From a bacterium (GTDB taxonomy: Bacteria; Desulfobacterota; DSWW01): a DNA stretch of 64,000 bases. This document shows, in pieces, positions 50,860-59,571 of this stretch. The stretch is taken from the NCBI GenBank assembly GCA_028277985.1, contig JANQFG010000105.1:39046-103045 (forward strand), read 5' to 3'. The notes beneath the pieces were generated by a model that saw only the letters and a list, made by a program, of their open reading frames with translations, ran no database searches and was not told the origin of the DNA. How positions within the stretch are numbered: the first letter of the stretch is position 1; every line of letters starts with the position of its first letter. A program made the translations under genes and the position numbers.

Positions 50860-51486
50860 ATGAGAAGATTGTTCTGTCTGGTGGTGGTTCTGGCGGTTGC
50901 AGCGACGTGCCTGCCCGCGATGGCACAGGAAAACGATCAATCCATTTTCGTTGTTCGATCCAGGGATGTGGGAGAGCCACCGCCCGAGCTCATAGCTCTG
51001 TGCGCTGAAAAGGCTCTGGAGGTACCCATCCCGGGTCTGGTTCTGCAGACCATTCCGCTCAATGCGGAATTCTGGTCTCTCAGCACTCGCAAGAAGGACG
51101 GCCTCGTGAAGAAGGAGTTCATTCGCCAGGTCGGCACGGCCGCTGCCTGTGCCTTCTTCGTGGCAACAGAAACAGGCCTCACCATGGCGCTCTTTGGAGA
51201 CAGCGAGGTCTCCGGCCTGGCCTTTGAGGGGTGGGGCGAGTGCGATCTTCCCATCGTGGGTTTGCCGACCGCGGCTTCCCAGACAGGGACCTGTAATATG
51301 GTCCTCGAGCCGGATGCCGAGCAGGGCATTGCCGGCGGGATGGCAACCAGCAATTCGGTGTTTGGTGAAGCCACCGGGTCCTTCTGGACCATCAGGATCA
51401 TCTGGGAAGACTTGGTCGATGATGGCGGCGATGGCGACGACGACGATGATGACGATGACGATGATGACGACGATGATGACGACTAG
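50860..51486 (+). CDS. Secreted protein with a poly-Asp C-terminal tail
   Basis: 208 residues with a signal peptide (LVVVLAVAATCLPAMAQ). The body (about 22-185) has a few Cys and no family I recognise. The C-terminus after ILWEDLVDDGG is an unbroken run of Asp encoded by repeated GAT/GAC codons (51427-51483). Such acidic tails bind calcium or cationic surfaces. AGGAGGT precedes the ATG. A strong terminator (51516-51550) closes the unit. Confidence 0.75.
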   Translation: MRRLFCLVVVLAVAATCLPAMAQENDQSIFVVRSRDVGEPPPELIALCAEKALEVPIPGLVLQTIPLNAEFWSLSTRKKDGLVKKEFIRQVGTAAACAFFVATETGLTMALFGDSEVSGLAFEGWGECDLPIVGLPTAASQTGTCNMVLEPDAEQGIAGGMATSNSVFGEATGSFWTIRIIWEDLVDDGGDGDDDDDDDDDDDDDDDD

Positions 51487-51515
51487 AGAGTTGACTATTG
51501 AGTAGATGAGAATGG

Positions 51516-51550
51516 GGGCCGTACCCGATAGGTACGGCCCTTATTTTTTT
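51516..51550 (+). terminator. Rho-independent terminator
   Basis: GGGCCGTACC (51516-51525), loop CGATA, GGTACGGCCC (51531-51540), then TTATTTTTTT. The 10-bp stem is perfect and lies 29 bp after the Asp-tail gene. Confidence 0.92.
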
Positions 51551-51600
51551 CCTGAGCGAAGAGGCCGGGATGCCTGGAGCTTCCCGCTCCCCGGTCCCCG

Positions 51601-51620
51601 GTCCCCGCCTTCGCGGGGAC
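51601..51620. repeat. GTCCCCGC palindrome
   Basis: GTCCCCGC, four bases, GCGGGGAC: an inverted repeat in the gap between the terminator and the hydrolase gene, of the same general type as the ATTCCCGCG palindromes. Confidence 0.5.
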
Positions 51621-51649
51621 AGGCTTCTCGGGAGCTGCAGAAAGCCGGC

Positions 51650-53953
51650 TCACTCCGGGGTGTTGTCCAGGGGGATGTACTCCCGGCAGGGTTGGCCGCG
51701 AAGTGCGTTGCAGGGCGGCCGATCCGTCGGCACATCCACGCCGCTCACCACCGGCAGGGCCACGCTGGAAGGCCGCACGCTCGAGTGGCTCACAGAGTGC
51801 CGGACCTGATCGTCGAGGTCGGCCAGGATGAATTTCCACTCGGCCCGGCTCGCTCCCGGCGTGTCCACCGAGATCCGGATCCTGGAGCCGGCACGGAATA
51901 CGTGTGCGAAGGGCATCAGGAGGATGCGCGCCTCGGTCCATTCCCCGGGCGTCAGGTTGTCGGCATCCGCCTCGAAATGGGTGTGAACCGGCAGCAGCTC
52001 CGTCGAAACGTCGGAAAGGTACCGGTGACTCGCGCGGAGCCAACCGCTTTGCACGTAGCTCTCCTGCCCGTCGGGTCGCACGTCGGTGAGATTCACCTCC
52101 AGGTCCGCTTCCGTGGCGGTCGAACGGATCCAGAGATCCACGCTGCCCGTGCCGATCATCACCGTGTCTTCGGTAAGGGGTTCACCGATAAAGGCCACCG
52201 AACGGTCTTCCAGCAAGGGAGTGTACTCGTAGTTGGGCTGCGAGTCCCAGATCGAGCCATCGTTTACGGTCGCGATCTGGCCTTCCTCCGGGTTGTGCCG
52301 GAACGTGGAGGCCGAATTGCTCGCCGAGGGGGGACTTTCGTCGAGCGTGCCGTCGGGCTGGAAGTAGAGGCGCAACACCGACGTTCCCTCGACCGGCCAG
52401 GTGTCGAAGTGCTGTTCGAAAGCTCCCTGGGGCGCACCCGGGTCAATCCCGGGGGCCGCACCGCTCTCGAAGATGATACGAACGGGCTGCTCCTCCTCGT
52501 AGTCGTCGATCGCCCTGGCCAGGTTGGTATAGCCTGCGAACCGTGTCTGATCGAAAGGCAGCTGTGCCCCCAGTTGCGACTCCGTTAGAATCGGCGCCAG
52601 TATGAGCAGCAGTGGATCGATGCGCGGGATTCTTCTTGCCACATAGAGGTCGAGGAAGGTGAGCCACTCGGTGAGGACCTGCGGGGCATAGCCGTCCGGG
52701 TGGACTCCGTTGAACATGGTGAAGCGTTTCACGCCACTGCCCGTGAAGTCGTCCAGCATGGTCCCGAAGTGCGGGCCGGTCTGCTCATCCTGCCAGGCCC
52801 CGGAAAGGAAGACCGGAATATTGATCGTGTCGACAAAGGTGACGGGAGCCAGCGGATCCGCGATCACCGGATCGTAGTATTCGTTCTCGAGGGCCTTGGC
52901 GATCAGGTCCACCTTTTGGGAGTGCAGAAGCTGGTTTTCCTCGCAGGTTGTATCCCCAGCGTCGACCAGGCCCTGCTCCCAACCCTTTCCGTAGGGGTCT
53001 GCGCCGTTGAGCACATTCTCGGCCCAGGCAAGGCCGAAGCCGTCGTTGAAGATTCCCCCCGGGGCGAGCACGGAGCGGGCGGAGTCGGCGATAACCGAGA
53101 GGGGCGTGATCGCGGCCAGGCTCGGCGGACGGGTAGAAGCGACAAAGAGCTGGGTGATGCCGGGGTAGGAAAGCCCGGCCATTCCCACCTTGCCGTGAGC
53201 CACCCACGACTGGGCGGCCACGGTTTCAATGACGTCGTAGCCGTCGGTGAGCTGCGCAGGCTCGAAGAAGTCGTAGGCACCGCCCGAGCAGCCTGTGCCA
53301 CGCATGTTTACACCCACGGTAGCGTAGCCGAAGAGGCCGCCGATCAACCCGGAGGGATGATTCGGAACGTCGCACAGCAAGGGCGCGAAGAGACACAGGA
53401 AGTCGATGTCGATGTCATCCCCAAGATCGAGGGGCTCGCCCGGTTGGGACGGATCGTAGCCCGAGTAGTTAACCAGGGTCGGGTAAGGGCCTTGCTCGGG
53501 CGGCCCGGGCAGCGAGACGTAAGCGGAGAGCTGGGTCCCGTCTCGGGTCTCGATGTAGTTGAAGCCGGGCCTGAGCACCTGGGAGTCGTAAAAGGATTGT
53601 GGAGGGACACTGCCGGCAAAACGCATCACCCGGTGCGGGCCGCTCTTCTCAGACTCGTCCGCATCCATGGTCTCTATGTAGTAGCGGCCGCCCGACGGAA
53701 CCAGACGAAAGATCAGGCTGCCCTGCTCGTCGACGATACCTTCATCGATGAGATCTCCATCGGCGGTGTACAGACCCAGGGTGATCCCGGGTGCGGCATG
53801 GGTAATGTGAAGCTGCTCAATGCTCTCGCGCACCGAGAAGCTCGCGGTGAATACCTCGAGATCGCCTCCTTCCGGCTCGCCGTCGTCTCCACATCCTGCA
53901 ACGGTTATAAAGAACATCACAATCAGCCATGACCATCGAATCATCCGGTTCAT
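51650..53953 (-). CDS. CocE/NonD (X-Pro dipeptidyl-peptidase S15) family lipoprotein hydrolase
   Basis: About 767 residues. Lipoprotein signal: basic start, WSWLIVMFFITV, lipobox V-A-G-C. The alpha/beta-hydrolase domain has the nucleophile elbow GLSYPG (Ser), later Asp in SGAWQDEQTG and His in FNGVHPDGY. The C-terminal ~230 residues form the beta-jelly-roll of the CocE/S15 family (RASHRYLS, AGSRIRISVDTPGASR). The enzyme hydrolyses an ester or amide at the outer face of the cell. An N-terminal extra domain of ~100 residues precedes the catalytic part. The ATG at 53953 is preferred because GGAG lies 6 nt upstream. Confidence 0.88.
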   Translation of the reverse strand: MNRMIRWSWLIVMFFITVAGCGDDGEPEGGDLEVFTASFSVRESIEQLHITHAAPGITLGLYTADGDLIDEGIVDEQGSLIFRLVPSGGRYYIETMDADESEKSGPHRVMRFAGSVPPQSFYDSQVLRPGFNYIETRDGTQLSAYVSLPGPPEQGPYPTLVNYSGYDPSQPGEPLDLGDDIDIDFLCLFAPLLCDVPNHPSGLIGGLFGYATVGVNMRGTGCSGGAYDFFEPAQLTDGYDVIETVAAQSWVAHGKVGMAGLSYPGITQLFVASTRPPSLAAITPLSVIADSARSVLAPGGIFNDGFGLAWAENVLNGADPYGKGWEQGLVDAGDTTCEENQLLHSQKVDLIAKALENEYYDPVIADPLAPVTFVDTINIPVFLSGAWQDEQTGPHFGTMLDDFTGSGVKRFTMFNGVHPDGYAPQVLTEWLTFLDLYVARRIPRIDPLLLILAPILTESQLGAQLPFDQTRFAGYTNLARAIDDYEEEQPVRIIFESGAAPGIDPGAPQGAFEQHFDTWPVEGTSVLRLYFQPDGTLDESPPSASNSASTFRHNPEEGQIATVNDGSIWDSQPNYEYTPLLEDRSVAFIGEPLTEDTVMIGTGSVDLWIRSTATEADLEVNLTDVRPDGQESYVQSGWLRASHRYLSDVSTELLPVHTHFEADADNLTPGEWTEARILLMPFAHVFRAGSRIRISVDTPGASRAEWKFILADLDDQVRHSVSHSSVRPSSVALPVVSGVDVPTDRPPCNALRGQPCREYIPLDNTPE

Positions 53954-54109
53954 TCGCATCTCCGTCTGGGGGCCGAGGGTTGGTTTCTTCCTTTATATCA
54001 TGTTTTCCGAAATATTGGATGTCCCCTCGCGGCCCGAGGTATCCTTCCGGCCGGGGGGTTCATCTAACGGGCAGAATCGGAAACACTCAAAACACAGGAG
54101 GAAAACAAC

Positions 54110-54772
54110 ATGGCCTTTATGCTTCCTGATTTACCATACAGCTACGAGAGTCTCGAGCCTCACATCGATGCTCGAACCATGGAAATCCATCACAAGAACC
54201 ACCACGGAACATACGTCAAGAACCTGAACGCGGCGATCGAAGGGTATCCGGAAATGGAAGGGATGGAGATCGAGCACATGCTCATGGATCTCAAGAAGAT
54301 CCCGGAAAAGATCCGGACCGCGGTTCGGAACAACGGCGGAGGGCATTTCAATCACACCCTCTTCTGGTCGCTCATGCACCCCGGAAAGGGGGGCGAACCG
54401 AGCGGAAAGTTCGCCGAGAGCATGCACGAGCACTTCCACTCCTTCGACGACTTCAAGGCATCCTTCAAGAAGGCTGCGCTCGGTCGCTTCGGCAGTGGGT
54501 GGGTCTGGCTGGCGATGAACAAGAAGCATAAGATGTCGATCATCAGCACGCCCAACCAGGACTCCCCGCTCATGGACAAGAATCACCGTATCATCATGGG
54601 CCTGGATGTATGGGAACACGCCTACTACCTGAAGTACCAGTTCAAGCGCGCCGATTACGTAGACGCCTGGTGGCACGTCGTAGACTGGGAGGAGGTAGCA
54701 AGGAGGTATGACTGGTTCATGGAACACTCGGGCGTATCCGAGATTCGACCGAGGCAGCCACGTGCTGCATAG
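54110..54772 (+). CDS. sodA: Superoxide dismutase, Mn/Fe type
   Basis: 220 residues of the Mn/Fe superoxide dismutase family. Metal ligands appear in MEIHHKNHHGTYV (His), GGGHFNHTLFW (His) and GLDVWEHAYY (Asp and His). STPNQDSPLM places Gln after Asn as in Mn-type or cambialistic enzymes, which favours sodA; metal use cannot be settled from sequence. GGAGG precedes the ATG. A terminator follows the gene. It shows that the organism meets oxygen despite its anaerobic enzymes. Confidence 0.93.
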   Translation: MAFMLPDLPYSYESLEPHIDARTMEIHHKNHHGTYVKNLNAAIEGYPEMEGMEIEHMLMDLKKIPEKIRTAVRNNGGGHFNHTLFWSLMHPGKGGEPSGKFAESMHEHFHSFDDFKASFKKAALGRFGSGWVWLAMNKKHKMSIISTPNQDSPLMDKNHRIIMGLDVWEHAYYLKYQFKRADYVDAWWHVVDWEEVARRYDWFMEHSGVSEIRPRQPRAA

Positions 54773-54797
54773 GCACACCACTCACGCGTGAACACGA

Positions 54798-54830
54798 GGG
54801 GCGGTACCCTTTCGGGGTGCCGCCCTTTTT
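54798..54830 (+). terminator. Rho-independent terminator of sodA
   Basis: GGGGCGGTACCC, a short loop and GGGGTGCCGCCC with one G-T pair, followed by a run of five T. It lies 25 bp after the sodA stop and may serve both directions. Confidence 0.85.
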
Positions 54831-54844
54831 CGTTCACCTCGTCG

Positions 54845-55321
54845 CTAGAACCTGCGGTCGCCCAGATACTTGTTCATCCCCTCGAGTACCCTCTGTTCCT
54901 CTACGGATGAACAGCAGATCTTGAACTCAAGATCATGATAGTATCGAGGCTCATCGCCGAAACCACCCCACTCGTCCGTAGGCACGATGCGCAAAATCGT
55001 ATATTCTTCCGTGCCCGGTTTCGCTCCCTTGCCTTCGGCTCCGAGGTATCTCCAACGATCGATGTGTTTCCAGGGAATCAGGCGCTCGGCCTGCATGGAG
55101 GCGGTCTTGTAGCCGACGCCCTCGGGACAAATGATGAGGACGCTGTCGTTCCTCGACGACTTGCCCATCTCGGTCCTGTAGCTCTCACAGAAGACCGTTT
55201 TCGATCCCTTCTTCGTATCTGTCGTTCCCGCAGCCAGGGAGATCCCCGGAAGCATTGTGAAGAGCATAACCCATAAAGCTATATACGCGACGCTCGAGTG
55301 TTTCCTTCTCGATTCCTTCAT
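54845..55321 (-). CDS. Small secreted protein, paralogue 1
   Basis: 158 residues with a signal peptide (IALWVMLFTMLPGISLAAG). The mature ~125 residues contain FCESYRTEMG, IICPEGVGYK, LIPWKHIDRWRY and FKICCSSVEE, all shared with the protein encoded at 55447-55923. No named family; the CC pair and single Cys positions suggest disulfides. AGGAGGG supports the start. The role is unknown. Confidence 0.75.
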   Translation of the reverse strand: MKESRRKHSSVAYIALWVMLFTMLPGISLAAGTTDTKKGSKTVFCESYRTEMGKSSRNDSVLIICPEGVGYKTASMQAERLIPWKHIDRWRYLGAEGKGAKPGTEEYTILRIVPTDEWGGFGDEPRYYHDLEFKICCSSVEEQRVLEGMNKYLGDRRF

Positions 55322-55446
55322 CTTCCTGCCCTCCTTTGATTCACGTCTTCTGGACGGAATTTGGCATAAACCTTAGATTCGCTCTGTGGGCAGAAAGGTT
55401 ACTGCTAGCGTTGCCGTGAAGGTGCCCTATCGTTCCGCCGGGCCGG

Positions 55447-55923
55447 CTAGAATCGCCGGGCCCCGCGGTATCGGTTCATTTCCTCATAGACCTTGTAACC
55501 GTCCTCGGCGCTGCAGCAGATCTTGAACCGAAGATCGTTGTAAAATCTAGGTTGATTGGTGAATCCGACAGGGCCGGCTGACGGTTGGATCCTCAGAACC
55601 GAGTATTCTTTATCACTCGAACCCGGTCCGGCCTTCTTCGCCCCATAGTACCTCCAGCGGTCTACGTGTCTCCAGGGAATCAGCCGCTCCGATTCCATGG
55701 AAGCATCCTTGTAGGCGATCCCCTCGGGACAGATGATCAGGATGGTATCGTTCTGCGGAGAACCACTCCTGTCGGCCCTGTGGCTCTCGCAGAAGATGGT
55801 GGTCTTCTCGCCCAACTGGCCCATGACTTCAGCGGCATGCAAAGCCCCCGGAACCATGGCAAGCATCATGACAGCGGCAGCCGGAAAGGCTGCCGATCGA
55901 AATCCCCTTATCGAGCTTTTCAT
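55447..55923 (-). CDS. Small secreted protein, paralogue 2
   Basis: 158 residues with a signal peptide (MLAMVPGALHAAE). It aligns along its full length with the upstream-encoded paralogue: FCESHRADRSG, IICPEGIAYKDAS, LIPWRHVDRWRYYG, FKICCSAEDG and the final RGARRF versus LGDRRF, about half identical by eye. The ATG at 55923 is chosen because it starts the signal peptide and has GAGAGAAAG upstream. Together they form a tandem pair of unknown function. Confidence 0.78.
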   Translation of the reverse strand: MKSSIRGFRSAAFPAAAVMMLAMVPGALHAAEVMGQLGEKTTIFCESHRADRSGSPQNDTILIICPEGIAYKDASMESERLIPWRHVDRWRYYGAKKAGPGSSDKEYSVLRIQPSAGPVGFTNQPRFYNDLRFKICCSAEDGYKVYEEMNRYRGARRF

Positions 55924-56000
55924 CTTCTTTCTCTCCCGTGCATCGAATTGCGGTTGCGCAATGCTGCGTGAACTTCCAATTCGATCCACAGGGAGAAAGG

Positions 56001-56660
56001 TTACTGCGGTTGACTGCGGAGGCCGTGGTAGGTGTGGACCATCCATACGATGGCTAGAATCGGGACGAACAGGTTCAACAGCGGCACCAGGGTCATGAGG
56101 GTGATCACCAGGCCGCCCGCGTAGACCGTTCCCTTGTTCTGCTCCCCGAGCGTTTTGGCTTCCGGCTTGCCGATGTGGTAGCCGGCGGCACTCTCGAAGA
56201 ACTCCCGGCCGAGCAGATAGCTGTTGAGCACGATGGAAACAACAAAACCAATGCCGAAAAGATAGAGAGGCAGGACCAGCATATTCAGAAAGAGCGCCCA
56301 GAGGGTGAACCGGAGATCGTGTCTCAGATCGGGCCAGAATCGCGGCTCCTGGCTGCGTACCTCGTCCGGGTAGTAGGCACGCTCGACCCGGTCAATCGTT
56401 CTCTCCTGAAACATGCCGGAGATGAGCACCACGAGCGCCGGCAGCATGAACCACCCGGCCACGCCGGTTATGCCGCCAACGATCCAGTTCACGAGCGAAT
56501 CGAGCCAACCCGTTTCGAGGTCCACCAGGTGTGCGGTGAGCGAAGTGACGACAGCGACCAGCACGATCACGACCGCCACGGCCAGCCCGGCGCAGGCGAG
56601 CATCAGGCCGAAGAGACCGGCCTTGTTAACGGAATCCAGTGTCTTCGAGAAAGGAACCAC
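56001..56660 (-). CDS. EI24/CysZ-like membrane protein
   Basis: About 219 residues with several membrane segments (LFGLMLACAGLAVAVVIVLVAVV, WFMLPALVVLISGMF, LPLYLFGIGFVVSIVL, GLVITLMTLVPLLNLFVPILAIVWMV) and the loop FFESAAGYHIGKPEAKTLGEQNKG, typical of the EI24/CysZ family. CysZ transports sulfate in E. coli; no sulfur genes are nearby, so the substrate is not inferred. The GTG at 56660 with GGAGGTGAT at optimal distance is chosen over an upstream ATG. Confidence 0.8.
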   Translation of the reverse strand: MVPFSKTLDSVNKAGLFGLMLACAGLAVAVVIVLVAVVTSLTAHLVDLETGWLDSLVNWIVGGITGVAGWFMLPALVVLISGMFQERTIDRVERAYYPDEVRSQEPRFWPDLRHDLRFTLWALFLNMLVLPLYLFGIGFVVSIVLNSYLLGREFFESAAGYHIGKPEAKTLGEQNKGTVYAGGLVITLMTLVPLLNLFVPILAIVWMVHTYHGLRSQPQ

Positions 56661-56796
56661 GACATCACCTCCGAATATGCATCCAATAGAAAAGGGACCC
56701 TGGTTCTTAGATAAACTACATCCCCTCGATGCCGCACGCAAGGCTCACAAATTTCTTCTTGACTTGCCATTCGGAATCGGGGATAGGGAATCCATC

Positions 56797-56876
56797 GGAG
56801 AGTTCGGAGAGAGCCGCCGATCTCCGCTGTTTTCGGCAATGTTCCGGGGGGATCGGTGGCTCTCTCCGAACTCTCC
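56797..56876. repeat. 29-bp inverted repeat in the divergent promoter region
   Basis: The left arm at 56797-56825 begins GGAGAGTTCGGAGAGAGCC. The right arm at 56848-56876 is its reverse complement with two mismatches, around a 22-bp loop. It lies between the EI24-like gene and a small ORF gene reading the other way. A strong hairpin or a dimeric protein site is possible; no T tract follows. Confidence 0.75.
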
Positions 56877-56923
56877 CGAAACTCTGTTCATGGGTGATTT
56901 CACCTCACAAAGGAGGGAGCCAA

Positions 56924-57169
56924 ATGGTCAGGAACCCTGCATTTGAGAGCCACCCGGAGCTGGCCGAGCTGCTGAAGCCCTTCATCGACTCTCTGAACGA
57001 GGAGCTTCATCACCTCAAGCGAGTCATCTTTGATCTGCATACGCGGGAACGCTACAGCGAGGCCCGGAAATCGACCATGTCGGATGAAGAGGTGGAGAGA
57101 AGAAACAAGCTCATCTCCAAGCTTCTGGGGCTGGACATCAACGAGTTGACCGAGGCCACGCAGGTTTGA
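56924..57169 (+). CDS. Small helical protein of unknown function
   Basis: 81 residues, entirely helical in pattern with heptad-like spacing (LKPFIDSLNEELHHLKRVIFDLHTRERYSEARK), suggesting a coiled coil or a small regulatory protein. AGGAGG lies 7 nt before the ATG, making translation likely. The frame continues upstream without a signal. No family recognised. Confidence 0.65.
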   Translation: MVRNPAFESHPELAELLKPFIDSLNEELHHLKRVIFDLHTRERYSEARKSTMSDEEVERRNKLISKLLGLDINELTEATQV

Positions 57170-57398
57170 GCAGCGCAACTCCCCGCCGGCTTCAGGCCTG
57201 TAAAAGGATCCAGAAGGTCCTCGTCCGCGTGACCATGAAGTGACATTTTTTGGCACTGCGGCGTCCTGCTCACAGTATCGTAACCCTCCCATTTCTCGGA
57301 GTACGTTTCAGGCCTCTGCAACCAACTGAATTATATAGAAAAAATCTTTCGCTCCCGACCCCTTGGGTGGCACAAGTTGTGCTACCTGTACAACCACC

Positions 57399-58262
57399 AT
57401 GAGTCACAGAGCCGAAATCATCAGCAGGATTGCGTCGGTACCTCCCCTGCCCAGTGCATCGAGCGAGGTCCTCCGACTTGTTTGCGACCCTCGATCGCCC
57501 AGCACCCAGGTCGCCACCGCGATCGAGTACGACCCGTCGCTGACCGCGAATGTGCTGCGCATCGCGAACTCCTCCGACTTCGGTGCGCCCCAGTCGGTCG
57601 GTAGTGTCAAGGAGGCCTTCTCCAGGTTGGTGCCGGAAAAGGGGTTCCAGTCTGTCCTTGCAGCCGCCGTCGGCAAGATCGCGGAGGGACCGATGAACGG
57701 CTACGACGTGTCCGGAGAGGACCTCTGGGACCACCTGATCGGAAGCGCCATCGCCTCGACCAGGCTGTCACAGGCCCTGAAGATATCCCCCCCGGAGCAT
57801 CTGTTCACTGCCGCACTTACACACGACATCGGCAAGGTGGTGCTGGGAACCTTTCCCGAGGTGAATGCAAAAGCGATCGCCTCGTTTGCCGTCAACCAGA
57901 GGATCTCCTTTGAGCAGGCGGAACAGCAGGCTCTTGGAATCGACCACGCCGAGGTGGGAGCCTTCCTCGTGGAGCACTGGTGCCTGCCTTCGAGTATCGT
58001 GGACGCGGTCCGCCTGCACCATCAGCCGGAGAGAGCCGTAGAGGAACCTCTGATCGTCAACTTGGTGCATGTGGCCGATGTGGTCTGCCTGATGGCCGGG
58101 GTCGGTGCAAGCGTCGACGCCCTGAGCTACCGCCCCTCGAGTCAAGCGATGCAGAGGCTGGGCCTGCAACTGGGCCTTCTGGATCAGATCGTGTACGAAG
58201 TGCTCAACGAGCTGCTCAAGGTTCGCACCCTCTTCAAGTTCCACCAGGGGCATCCCCAGTAG
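57399..58262 (+). CDS. HDOD-domain protein
   Basis: 287 residues. The HDOD domain (about 10-200) shows PPLPSASSEVLRLV, DPSLTANVLRIANSS, the cluster AFSRLVPEKGFQSVLA and the HD-derived block FTAALTHDIGKVVLG, where the pseudo-HD pair replaces a metal site. The C-terminal part (HHQPERAVEEPLIVNLVHVADVVCL) is the second half of the same domain. HDOD proteins are signalling adaptors in motility and c-di-GMP circuits and are usually not catalytic. The ATG has only a weak ribosome site. No partner is adjacent. Confidence 0.87.
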   Translation: MSHRAEIISRIASVPPLPSASSEVLRLVCDPRSPSTQVATAIEYDPSLTANVLRIANSSDFGAPQSVGSVKEAFSRLVPEKGFQSVLAAAVGKIAEGPMNGYDVSGEDLWDHLIGSAIASTRLSQALKISPPEHLFTAALTHDIGKVVLGTFPEVNAKAIASFAVNQRISFEQAEQQALGIDHAEVGAFLVEHWCLPSSIVDAVRLHHQPERAVEEPLIVNLVHVADVVCLMAGVGASVDALSYRPSSQAMQRLGLQLGLLDQIVYEVLNELLKVRTLFKFHQGHPQ

Positions 58263-58269
58263 ACCGCAA

Positions 58270-59097
58270 TCAGTCCAGCCCGTGGGTGGAAAAGATTCTC
58301 GTAAACATCTCTACCATGCCGCGGACGAGCGCGTAGATCGACTCGGCCCCGAGGTTGACTTCCGCAGAACGATCGAAGAACAGGGTCAGCTTGGATTCGA
58401 ACTCTGCGTCGGCACACCAGTAGGCGATCATGAGGGGCACCTTCGGCATGGGATACACCACGGTCACGTGGTCTGCGCTCGAAAAGGGCTTGCCGGTCTT
58501 CTGCCCCACCGGTGTGGGGCTGAAGATGCTCAAGGCATCGAAAAAGAAATCCGGGTCGTCGTCGACGATCTGCTTCATGCCTTGCTCGCACCTGTGGGAG
58601 AAGAAGCGGGCCCAGTCCTTTGCCTGCTCGAGATCCCCGAAAGGCACCCAGTCCCCTGTGAGTTGGCGGCCTGCGCTGTGGGTCGCGTAGTCCAGCAGGG
58701 GCCCGTGCACCCAGAGGTTGACGTGGCATCCCGAGTACAGGTTGCCCTGCCGATCGAGCTCGAAGATCTTGCCGAGGCAGGATATGCCGAGACGCCCGCC
58801 GTGAACGGTTGCGCCTATCCTTTCCGCGGCTTCCTCGAAATCGACCCCACTGAACTCCTCCATCAGGCGCTCGAATTGCTCGTCCCGAGTGTCGTCGTCT
58901 TTCCCTTTCTTGCCGACCCCGTCGCCGCCCAGGGCCTGGATCGCCTCCTCGCTCAGGTGGGGGCACTCTCGCAGGGTCTTCTTGCCCTGAATGACCAGGG
59001 CCGCAAAAGCAAGGCAGGTTGGGGAACCACACTCCTTGCAGTTGGACTTGTCCAGGGCCTTCAATATGTCCACGGTGGTTCGCTGTTTCTGCTGCAT
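58270..59097 (-). CDS. DUF3786 protein with N-terminal 4Fe-4S motif
   Basis: 275 residues. The N-terminus holds Cys20, Cys23, Cys28 and Cys45 (NCKECGSPTCLAFA...ECP), the 4Fe-4S motif of the corrinoid/Fe-S protein and its relatives in CO dehydrogenase complexes. Residues ~80-275 are DUF3786 with SGCHVNLWVHGPLLDYATH, VPFGDLEQAKDWARFFSHRCE and FFDRSAEVNLGAES. Such proteins occur in anaerobes beside one-carbon enzymes. Here there is no such neighbour; it is convergent with the HDOD gene. Confidence 0.85.
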   Translation of the reverse strand: MQQKQRTTVDILKALDKSNCKECGSPTCLAFAALVIQGKKTLRECPHLSEEAIQALGGDGVGKKGKDDDTRDEQFERLMEEFSGVDFEEAAERIGATVHGGRLGISCLGKIFELDRQGNLYSGCHVNLWVHGPLLDYATHSAGRQLTGDWVPFGDLEQAKDWARFFSHRCEQGMKQIVDDDPDFFFDALSIFSPTPVGQKTGKPFSSADHVTVVYPMPKVPLMIAYWCADAEFESKLTLFFDRSAEVNLGAESIYALVRGMVEMFTRIFSTHGLD

Positions 59098-59181
59098 TTC
59101 TCATCTCCCTTGCAGGATCCCGTCCGGATGATGGCCGTTTTTCGTCCCCAGTTGATCATAATCGCGTCTCGAAGACATCGC

Positions 59182-59209
59182 CCGATCGGGGGATCGGCCT
59201 CGTTTTTTT
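59182..59209 (+). terminator. Weak terminator-like hairpin
   Basis: CCGATC, GGGG, GATCGG (59182-59197) with seven T at 59203-59209 after a five-base gap. No plus-strand gene ends just before it, so its purpose is unclear. Confidence 0.4.
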
Positions 59210-59211
59210 CT

Positions 59212-59263
59212 AAATTGGGGACAGCCACCGATTTCCGGAGAAATGAGTGGCTGTCCCCAATTT
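59212..59263. repeat. REP-like palindrome with 17-bp perfect arms
   Basis: AAATTGGGGACAGCCAC (59212-59228), an 18-bp loop, then GTGGCTGTCCCCAATTT (59247-59263). Palindromes of this type are common as dispersed repeats mobilised by REP-associated tyrosine transposases; no transposase is nearby. Confidence 0.7.
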
Positions 59264-59318
59264 GGGCGGTGCCCCTGGTTCACAAACGAAGTGCAACACC
59301 TCGAAAAGGGAGGCCAGC

Positions 59319-59552
59319 AAACCGGCCACTATTTGACTATGTAGTTGCTCATTGAAGAATTATTTGTATATATTACATATGTTTATGAATAGGAATGAGC
59401 GGCCAATAAACCGGCCAATTACCTCGAGGGGCCCGTTGTCGCTTGAGCTCCAGAAAAACCGGCCAAAATGCATCAAGAATTGATTGACATTGATATTATA
59501 TATATTTATATTAATATATTAGAAAGGAAATAAACGGAATAAAAACCGGCCA
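59319..59552 (+). repeat. Four copies of AAACCGGCCA upstream of the Fic gene
   Basis: Exact copies at 59319-59328, 59408-59417, 59456-59465 and 59543-59552, spaced 89, 48 and 87 bp between starts. The third lies just upstream of the promoter and the fourth just before the ribosome site. All are in the same orientation. The core CCGG is palindromic. Confidence 0.75.
59484..59512 (+). promoter_or_regulatory. Promoter of the Fic gene
   Basis: TTGACA at 59484-59489, a 17-bp AT-rich spacer and TATATT at 59507-59512. It lies between the third and fourth AAACCGGCCA copies. Confidence 0.7.
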
Positions 59553-59571
59553 AGTTCAGGAGGTAAGGCGG

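Larger units (their letters stand above)
59098..59571. other. 474-bp region upstream of the Fic gene
   Basis: It contains a GATCGG hairpin with T tract, a 17-bp inverted repeat (59212-59263), four copies of AAACCGGCCA and an AT-rich promoter (59484-59512). Local composition drops sharply in GC around 59470-59525 compared with the flanks. No ORF is evident. Confidence 0.6.

Noticed and set aside
59182..59209. Strong terminator for the DUF3786 gene
   Set aside because: The T tract follows on the plus strand, whereas that gene reads on the minus strand and ends at 58270.
59319..59552. CRISPR array or plasmid origin iterons
   Set aside because: The repeat is only 10 bp with irregular spacing, and no replication protein or cas gene is present; an operator role is simpler.
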